DNA of 64,000 nt from Hydractinia symbiolongicarpus. Its lineage: Eukaryota > Cnidaria > Hydrozoa > Anthoathecata > Hydractiniidae. Position 1 is the stretch's first letter, and each line of letters starts with the position of its first letter. Under the pieces are notes generated by a model that was not told where the DNA came from, ran no database searches, and saw only the letters and a list, made by a program, of their open reading frames with translations. The translations under genes and the position numbers were made by a program. Location of the stretch: assembly GCF_029227915.1 (NCBI RefSeq), contig NC_079888.1, forward strand, positions 558,001 through 622,000. The letters are read 5' to 3'. This document shows positions 43,667 through 50,600 of this stretch, one piece after another.

Positions 43667-44972
43667 CCATAATTTCACCGTTTTGAATATTTAATTGAGC
43701 ATCCATGATTAGATATATGTAGGCGTTTAAGGATCCCGCGGTTTCGGCCGTCTTTTCAACTTGCAGTGTGATCCCCTCGCTCGCATTTTCAATCCGTCGG
43801 CCGGTCCCGTGCAGTGAGTTTTCATCTATGGTTCTGAAATCCAGCCATAGAGCATATTTCGTGGTTAGGTAGTCCGCGACCTTCACATCATGTAGTTGCA
43901 GATGTTTCTGTATTTCACCGGCGTTACCATCCCTTTGTTTGCCCTCCGCGAAATACTTGCTTATTTCACCATAATGCTCAAACGGTTGCATCCCCTGAGC
44001 GAAAAGTTGGTTAGGCTTACCCTCAACTATGGCGGATACCTTTTTGATCTTGGGATTGTAGAACTTACCGGTATCTCGTTGGTAAGCTTTCTCTTCCTCA
44101 AACAGAACCAATATACCCTTCAGGGACTTGCACGGTGTATTGAATGACCAATTCCACGTTGTGTCTGACTTATCCACCCTAATTTGTCTATGTCTCAAGA
44201 ATCTGTCGTAAAGTACGGCCATGTTTTGGTATTCATTTGAAATGAATCTGGCGAGTGTCGGTTGTGTCACAATCTCATATTCGAGAGATATGTTGGAGAT
44301 TTTGTATTTAGCATCCGGCGCCGGTGCCGTGGCGGAACCCGAAGGTTTGGTAGGTGTTGATAATACTACCCTGTCATAATTGTTGAATGTTATCTCATAA
44401 CACAGCCTATTACCTAATCCGGCCTGATAATAAGGAATCGTGCTATCCAACATTTCAAAATCTAGTGGTATGGTGAACTTGTTTTTGTATGCATCATAGA
44501 TTGCTTTGTCCGCTACCTCCGATGTATCTTTATCCGCGGCTCCAACTCTCAGTTTCATGCAATTTTCCGTGCACCCTTCATCAAAGATGATACCTTGTCT
44601 TATTGCATTTCTTTTTTCAGACTTGGTTAACCATAAATCTCTGTAGCACCCGAAAAGATCAAAGTCATCAATGCTCAGAATCTCGGTACCCTCGAACTTG
44701 ATGGCCAACTTTTTAACAATTGCCCTCCCTATGTTAGAGACCAATGTTCTCTTCGTGTCAGCTTTTGACTCGAGATCAATGTCGAAACTTATTTTCGAAG
44801 TACTGGGAACAATGACATCATCGTTACCTAAATTAGGGAACCTAATCAGGAGTAACTGGTTCTGATCAATCTCACTTGGGTTGTGAGTGACAATTACTTT
44901 TTGATGCGTTCCTTTTACGCCATGTGCGGTTCTAAGTGAACGCTCTGGGTTTAACTTTTTCCCGTATTCCAT
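43653..44972 (-). CDS. MCP: Double-jelly-roll major capsid protein of Polinton (439 aa)
   Basis: The sequence has the pattern I associate with Polinton major capsid proteins: FPNLGNDDVIVPSTSKISFD (about 45-64), GRAIVKKLAIKFEG, SIDDFDLFGCYRDLW (about 100-114), the stretch IPLDFEMLDSTIPYYQAGLG, then YDRFLRHRQIRVDKSDTTWN and an LKGILVLFEEE strand. The alternation of beta-rich blocks over about 440 residues fits two tandem jelly rolls, which would form trimeric capsomers of an icosahedral shell. It is intact, with no stop or frameshift. A Gly/Ala/Pro-rich insertion (SGSATAPAPDA) sits in a likely surface loop. It overlaps the start of the ATPase gene by a few bases. Confidence 0.93.
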   Translation of the reverse strand: MEYGKKLNPERSLRTAHGVKGTHQKVIVTHNPSEIDQNQLLLIRFPNLGNDDVIVPSTSKISFDIDLESKADTKRTLVSNIGRAIVKKLAIKFEGTEILSIDDFDLFGCYRDLWLTKSEKRNAIRQGIIFDEGCTENCMKLRVGAADKDTSEVADKAIYDAYKNKFTIPLDFEMLDSTIPYYQAGLGNRLCYEITFNNYDRVVLSTPTKPSGSATAPAPDAKYKISNISLEYEIVTQPTLARFISNEYQNMAVLYDRFLRHRQIRVDKSDTTWNWSFNTPCKSLKGILVLFEEEKAYQRDTGKFYNPKIKKVSAIVEGKPNQLFAQGMQPFEHYGEISKYFAEGKQRDGNAGEIQKHLQLHDVKVADYLTTKYALWLDFRTIDENSLHGTGRRIENASEGITLQVEKTAETAGSLNAYIYLIMDAQLNIQNGEIMDVLY

Positions 44973-45027
44973 GCTATTCCATATTACTTTTTTTTTATTT
45001 TACTTTAATTCGGTTAATGCTACGTTA

Positions 45028-45556
45028 TCATCTGTCCGCCGTATCTCTTATGTGTAGGGTAACTGTTGTCTTCATACCACCCCATAGCACCTTACCATCC
45101 TGACCTGTGACTCTCATGGTAAGTGATTGAAGTAAACCTTTCTTTAGTTTCTTATATTGCGGATTTTTCGGTTCAATATATGTAAAATCACCACCATACT
45201 CGGATATATGATATGTCATCAGGTTGTTGCTATATTCACCATCTTTAAGATTTAACGAGTTATCCAATTCATTAAGATTAAAATGTAGTTCCGTTATACC
45301 CCCTAGATTGAATATTTTACTCAACTTAGAGTTTCTAGCTAGTTGTGTTGATTTTACATCACCTCTCACGATTGAATTCAACTCCCTCCCCGTGTAGTGC
45401 TGACCCTGTTGTAACCTAACCGTGGTAACTCCGTCAGCCAAGGGTATCCGAAAACGTCTCCACGATCGCAACCTCCTTTGTACCATGTGAGTTGTCTATC
45501 GGTTGATACAAATAGATTTTCTTCTCGCTATTTACGTCCTTTATTGTGATATACAT
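45028..45556 (-). pseudogene. Virion-protein-like gene with a frame break
   Basis: Two overlapping minus-strand frames appear to be parts of one gene. The first begins at the ATG at 45556 with MYITIKDVNSEKKIYLYQPI and stops after 40 codons at TGA (45434-45436). The second, from an ATG at 45486 to 45028, is open for 152 codons and holds HYTGRELN, LNELDNSLNLKDGEYSN and the C-terminal LLQSLTMRVTGQDG and VTLHIRD strands. Its first 15-17 residues are very basic, as expected for an out-of-frame reading of the first part. A beginning of MYITIKD and an ending in a beta-strand block of this kind are, as I recall, features of one Polinton protein family, possibly a penton-like minor capsid protein. A one-base shift near 45434-45450 would explain the break. 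Programmed frameshifting cannot be excluded. Confidence 0.65.
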
Positions 45557-45567
45557 TATTATATTAG
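45557..45567 (-). promoter_or_regulatory. Shared 11-bp AT-rich motif before the ATG at 45556
   Basis: The plus strand reads tattatattag, immediately ahead of the start codon on the minus strand. It is identical to the 11-mer at 39691-39701. Both lie in short divergent promoters (about 38-40 bp between start codons). A core promoter role is inferred from position only. Confidence 0.4.
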
Positions 45568-45594
45568 AGATTGTGAATATATTTAAATCAAAGA

Positions 45595-46764
45595 ATGGAT
45601 GACATTTTCAGATATAACCCGAATGCGGCATATAAGCCAAATGGAGGGCTGGATCTTCAAATATTGGGCGCTAGGGATCTGTACAAACAGGCCATTATTG
45701 TGTCTGAAAGTGGCTCTTTCCCCGCTTCCTTTCCTAATATTTTTACCAATTATGAACTTAGTCATAACGCGCAACGTATGAGAATTTGGAATGAGCAACC
45801 TTTTAGATTATGGCAAACCCAGCTAAATTTCGCCACTTGGTGCGCTTCAAGTGCCTGTGGGGTAAGTTCGGAACACCTGAAGGATGGTAGATCTATGGTC
45901 AGGTCAATATATCGTTTTCATGTGTATTATCACATTAGACGAATCATTAAGCGCCTACAGACACCTCTACCCTTTGAGGATAGTTTTAATCAATATGATA
46001 ATCCTTATTCAAATGAGGAATTTCTAAAAATCTGTGGTGAGTATGATGTTGATTCCAACCCCATAAAATACAGAGGTCAGTACTTTTTCACTTCATATCA
46101 AAAAAGACGTAAAGACTATCCAACTCCCGGGTTGAGTTATTTCACTAACGACTCCATGACGCGGTGGATTGTGGAAAAATCCGATGGATTTACAAAAACG
46201 GGCCTTGTGAAGATCTCAAGCAGTGTTAGGGCCTATGCCTATCTTGTTCTTAGTTCTCAGGCCTCGGCACGCTCCTCCATCCTTGGTAATGATTCAAGTG
46301 CTCTGACCGCCCAAAGAGTTTTTATGAATAACCTTGAAGACATTGTTAACCGTAGGGTTGATATTCAGGAGGACATTAAACGTTATCAGGATACGTTAAA
46401 CTACGCTTCAAGTAAGGTTGATTATTCGGTTGGACAAGGTATTTATATGTTACCTAGTGACATGAATCTCAGAATTAAGACAGGGGTGGTAGGTTACAAC
46501 AACAAGATTTTGATATCGGGTGAAGATCTTACCATTGGTATCAATCGAAAGGTCAATGTTACCGAATCACATAAGATAACTAAAAAGAAGCCTGTAACAC
46601 CCGATCATCCTGATAAACACATCACCGTACACCACGTGGATACTACAGATAAACATATTGCTGCACCTTACCACAAAGATACTCCTCCTACACACGAAGA
46701 TGAGAAGATCGCTCTTGTGATTGTTATGACAACGGGTTATTTCATATGGTATTTGTTTAGATAA
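45595..46764 (+). CDS. Conserved Polinton-associated protein with C-terminal membrane anchor (389 aa)
   Basis: This is a well-preserved frame with features I recall from many invertebrate Polintons: GGLDLQILGARDLYKQ (17-32), SHNAQRMRIWNEQPFRLWQT (56-75), VNRRVDIQEDIKRYQDT (251-267) and SSKVDYSVGQGIYMLPSDMN (272-291). A His-rich linker (about eight His between 338 and 367) leads to one membrane segment (about 371-388) at the extreme C-terminus. Function is unknown; a tail-anchored virion or assembly protein is possible. It starts 38 bp from the divergent frame-broken gene. A 7-bp-stem inverted repeat follows 1 nt after the stop. Confidence 0.88.
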   Translation: MDDIFRYNPNAAYKPNGGLDLQILGARDLYKQAIIVSESGSFPASFPNIFTNYELSHNAQRMRIWNEQPFRLWQTQLNFATWCASSACGVSSEHLKDGRSMVRSIYRFHVYYHIRRIIKRLQTPLPFEDSFNQYDNPYSNEEFLKICGEYDVDSNPIKYRGQYFFTSYQKRRKDYPTPGLSYFTNDSMTRWIVEKSDGFTKTGLVKISSSVRAYAYLVLSSQASARSSILGNDSSALTAQRVFMNNLEDIVNRRVDIQEDIKRYQDTLNYASSKVDYSVGQGIYMLPSDMNLRIKTGVVGYNNKILISGEDLTIGINRKVNVTESHKITKKKPVTPDHPDKHITVHHVDTTDKHIAAPYHKDTPPTHEDEKIALVIVMTTGYFIWYLFR

Positions 46765-46765
46765 A

Positions 46766-46790
46766 GATTGACGTCAATTAAATGTCAATC
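46766..46790 (+). terminator. Inverted repeat after the 389-aa gene
   Basis: Arms gattgac (46766-46772) and gtcaatc (46784-46790) with an 11-nt loop, 1 nt after the stop. The left arm and part of the loop also form the 12-bp palindrome attgacgtcaat. The right arm additionally pairs with 46931-46940 in the larger nested structure. Confidence 0.45.
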
Positions 46791-46940
46791 AAGCCAGAAT
46801 AACAATAGAGAAACAATGCATGCCTTACATACCAAATATCCTTAGCAACGGCTACTTTCGTTTTAACTTTTTTCTTATGTAAACAACTTTCTGGTATGTA
46901 AAATATGTAAAATCCTATTGTTATAAGCGTTTGATTGACA
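46783..46940. repeat. Three-arm nested inverted repeat (158 bp)
   Basis: Three 10-bp arms pair perfectly and in nested order: tgtcaatcaa (46783) with ttgattgaca (46931), ataacaatag (46799) with ctattgttat (46915), and ttacatacca (46825) with tggtatgtaa (46892). The first two arms are separated by 6 nt on both sides. The centre (46835-46891) is AT-rich without a gene. It could be a decayed palindromic mini-element, a large RNA stem-loop, or a regulatory structure before the 111-aa gene. Confidence 0.7.
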
Positions 46941-47024
46941 GATGGTTTTACAAGATAACAAAAACTGCTTTCCGATAGAATCTATAAAGTGGTATAAAGA
47001 GATGTAATCGTGAATATAAACACA

Positions 47025-47360
47025 ATGGCTTTTCCAACAGTTGAAGAATTTGAACAAAACATAGAACAAGTTACTCCAATCATAAAGTGGAGAGAGCTGC
47101 CTAAAAACGATATTTACCTTGTTAAATATGTGAAAGAGATGGAAATATCAAGACCTGGTGCTCTTTCTGAAAAATCTATGTATGCGGAGGTTCAAGATAG
47201 AATGGGAAATAAATATAAGACATGGTTGCCCGCAAGACTTTGTGATGAATTGAAGGATTATGGTTGGAATGGTGATGCCTTTGTCAGATCAAATGGTCTC
47301 AAACAATCTCAAAATAATCATCAAAATCGATTCTTCAGTTATGACATTATGTGGCGCTAA
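47025..47360 (+). CDS. Small Polinton-associated protein, unknown role (111 aa)
   Basis: The protein begins MAFPTVEEFEQNIEQVTPII, then has KWRELPKNDIYLV (21-33), a strand-like AEVQDRMGNKYKTWLPARL (53-71), and FVRSNGLKQS (86-95) before YDIMWR. The alternating short strands and small size could suit an OB-like or other beta-barrel nucleic-acid binding fold, but no signature proves it. I recall similar small proteins in cnidarian Polintons. The frame extends back to a GTG at 47010, but the ATG at 47025 is preferred in a eukaryote. It has a hairpin 20 nt after the stop that nearly matches the one after the integrase. Confidence 0.78.
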   Translation: MAFPTVEEFEQNIEQVTPIIKWRELPKNDIYLVKYVKEMEISRPGALSEKSMYAEVQDRMGNKYKTWLPARLCDELKDYGWNGDAFVRSNGLKQSQNNHQNRFFSYDIMWR

Positions 47361-47379
47361 AGCTTGCAACATTGCAATC

Positions 47380-47404
47380 ATCTTTACTTGTTTCTGGTAA
47401 AGAT
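47380..47404 (+). terminator. Hairpin after the 111-aa gene
   Basis: Arms atctttac and gtaaagat with a U-G pair closing a 7-nt loop, TGTTTCT. It matches the integrase 3' hairpin at 23 of 25 bases. It lies 20 nt after the stop and 75 nt before the right terminal repeat, where a transcript end is expected. Confidence 0.6.
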
Positions 47405-47478
47405 AGACACACATAACACTATAAATTATAAGGCACGACAGATGAGGGTGGGTAGGGCAGGGGACGGGGAGGGAGGGA

Positions 47479-47698
47479 GGGGACACGGCGGGGGTTGTGG
47501 GTTGGGGTTGGGGGCGGGGGTTTTGGACAGATATCGTTGATTTAACGGGCATGCCCGCTTATTTGACGTAAAGTGGTAAAGTGCACATGGATTTTATCGA
47601 CTCCTCTATCGTTGATTTAACGGGGATGATCTATAAATTGACGTGGGATAGGAAACTGCTAAGGGGGTCTGTCCTAACATTGGTACTTTCCTATCTCT
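47479..47698 (-). repeat. Right terminal inverted repeat of the Polinton (220 bp)
   Basis: This is an exact inverted copy of 32062-32281. Its inner edge is a strongly G-rich run on the plus strand (47459-47520) with several GGG tracts, able in principle to form G-quadruplexes. Beyond the exact 220 bp, weaker similarity continues inward on both sides (caccctc followed by ctgtcgtg), so the ancestral repeat may have been longer. Confidence 0.97.
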
Positions 47699-50600
47699 AC
47701 TGCTACCACAGGGTCCAGTGTAATCGCTGAGATCCGGCAATCATGTCGAGTTAAAAAGAATGTTATTTCTTGGAGTTGAATTGGCTCATTTATCACATTT
47801 ATAAGGTCACAGTCCAGAAACAGTTCAATTAATTCCCACAGTCAATCGTTTCACTTTTAAAAGCGATACAACTTAGTAATATCGGAAAAAAACGCTAAAT
47901 ACATGTTGGTACAAATATGTGAAGCAACCGTTGTAACTCAAACGGATTGAAACCGTTAGAAAGTCAATGAAAGGTAGCTTTTGAAACTGTCTCTAGTTCT
48001 TCAGCGTGAACTAACGGATAGGATTGGTCCTACAGTAAAAAATGACTTATTTATCTTAATTTTAAATAAAGCGCTACCACAGAGTCCAGTGTAATCGCTG
48101 AGTTCCGGCAATCATGTCAAATTAAGAAGATTGTCATTCCTTGGAGTCCAATTGGCTCATTTATCACATTTATAAGATCACAGTCCAAAATCAGTTCAAT
48201 TAAGTCCCACAGTCAATCGTTTCACTTTCAAAAGCGATACAACTTAGTAATATCGGGAAAAATCGCTAAATACATGTTGGTTCGAATATGTGAAGCAACC
48301 GTTGTAAGTCAAACGGATTGGCACCGTTAGAAAGTCAATGAAAGGTAGTTTTTAAAACTGTCTCTATTTCTTCAGCGCAAACTAACGGCTAGGATTGGTC
48401 CCACAGTAAAAAATGACTTATTAATCTTAATTTTTAAATGAAGCACTACCACACCGCCCAGTGTAATCGCTGAGTTTCATTAATCCAGTCAAATTAAGAA
48501 GAATGTCATTCCTTGGAGTCCAATTGGCTCATTTATCACATTTATCAGGTCACAGTCCAGAATCAGTTGAACTAAGTCCCACAGTCAATCGGTTCACCGT
48601 TAAAAGCGATACAACTTAGTAGCATCGGAACAAAATCACTAAATACATGTTGGTACGAATATGTGACGCAACCGTTATAACTCAAACGGATTGACACCGT
48701 TAAAAAGACAATGAAATGTAGTTTTTGAAATTGTCTCTGTTTCTTCAGCGTGAACTAACGGATAGGATTGGTCTCATAGTAAAAAATGACTTATTTATCG
48801 AAATTTTTAAATGAAGCGCTACCACAGGGTCCAGTGTAATCCCTGAGTTCCGGCAATCATGTCAAATTAAGAAGATTGTCATTCCTTGGAGTCCAATTGG
48901 CTCATTTATCACATTTATAAGATCACAGTCCAAAATCAGTCCAATTAAGTCCCACAGTCAATCGTTTCACTTTTAAAAGCGAAACCACTTAGTAATATAC
49001 ATGTTGGTTCCAATATGTGAAGCAACCGTTGTAAGTCAAACGGATTGACACCGTTAGAAAGTCAATGAAAGGTATTTTTTAAAACTGTCTCTATTTCTTC
49101 AGCGTGAACTAACGGATAGGATTGGTCCCACAGTAAAAAATGACTTATTTATCGAAATTTTTAAATAAAGCGCTACCACAGGGTCCAGTGTTATCGCTGA
49201 GATCCGGCAATCATGTCAAGTTAAAAAGAATGTTATTTCTTGGAGTTCATTTGGCTCATTTATCACATTTATAAGGTCACAGTCCAAAATCATTCCAATT
49301 AAATCCCACAGTCAATCGTTTCACCTTTAAAAGCGATACAACTTAGTAATATCGGAACAAAATCACTAAAAACATGATGGTACAAATTGTTGACGCAACC
49401 GTTGTAACTCAAACGGATTGCCACCGTTAAAAAGACAATGAAATGTAGTTTTTAAAACTGTCTCTATTTCTTCAGCGTGAACTAACGGCTAGGATTGGTC
49501 CCACAGTAAAAAATGACTTATTAATCTTAATTTTTAAATGAAGCACTACCACACCGCCCAGTGTAATCGCTGAGTTTCATTCATCCTGTAAAATTAAGTA
49601 GAATGTCATTCCTTGGAGTCCAATTGGCTCATTTACCACATTTATCAGGTCACAGTCGAGAATCATTTCAACTAAGTCCCACAGTCAAGCGTTTCACTTT
49701 TAAAAGCGATACAACTTAGTAATATCGGAACAAAATCTTTAAATACATGTTGGTACGAATATGTGACGCAACCGTTGTAACTCAAACGGATTGACACCGT
49801 TAAAAAGACAATGAAATGTAGTTTTTGAAACTGTCTCTATTTCTTCAGCGTGAACTAACGGATAGGATTGGTCCCACAGTAAAAAATGACTTATTTATCG
49901 AAATTTTTAAATGAAGCGCTACCACAGGGTCCAGTGTAATCGCTGAGTTCCGGCAATCATGTCAAATTAAGAAGATTGTCATTCCTTGGAGTCCAATTGG
50001 CTCATTTATCAAATTTATAAGATCACAGTCCAAAATCAGTTCAATTAAGTCCCACAGTCAATCGTTTCACTTTTAAAAGCGATACAACTTAGTAATATCG
50101 GGAAAAATCGCTAAATACATGTTGGTTCGAATATGTGAAGCAACCGTTGTAAGTCAAACGGATTGACACCGTTAGAAAGACAATGAAAGGTAGTTTTTGA
50201 ATCTGTCTCTATTTCTTCAGCGTGAACTAACGGATAGGATTGGTCCCACAGTAAAAAATGACTTATTTATCGAATTTTTTAAATGAAGCGCTACCACAGG
50301 GTCCAGTGTAATCGCTGAGTTCCGGCAATCATGTCGAGTTAAAAAGAATGTTATTTCTTGGAGTTCAATTGGCTCATTTATCAAATTTATAAGGTCACAG
50401 TCCAGAAACAGTTCAATTAATTCCCAGAGTCAATCGTTTCACTTTTAAAAGCGATACAACTTAGTAAGATCGGAACAAATCGCTAAATACATGTTGGTAC
50501 GAATACGTGACGCAATCGTTGTAACTCAAACGGATTGACACTGTTAGAAAGTCAATGAAAAGTAGTTTTTGAAACTTTCTCCGTTTTTTCAGCGCGAACT

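Larger units (their letters stand above)
32062..47698. mobile_element. Complete Polinton/Maverick DNA transposon (15.6 kb)
   Basis: The element is bounded by two identical 220-bp terminal inverted repeats that begin AG and end CT, as is usual for Polintons. It encodes protein-primed polymerase B, a retroviral-type integrase, an FtsK/HerA-family packaging ATPase and a double-jelly-roll major capsid protein, which is the defining set of the group. Its length fits the normal 15-20 kb. No adenain-type protease gene was found. Two genes are broken (37104-37328 and 45028-45556), so the copy may need help from others. The 6-bp target duplication typical of Polintons is not clean here: the left flank ends aagcgc and the right flank begins actgct. 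Confidence 0.96.

Noticed and set aside
43667-43678. ATPase start at 43678
   Set aside because: The codon is GTG. The in-frame ATG at 43666 is preferred in a eukaryotic element.
47289-47552. Minus-strand 87-aa Pro-rich frame at the right end
   Set aside because: It reads the C-rich strand of the terminal repeat and overlaps the 111-aa gene; composition explains it.
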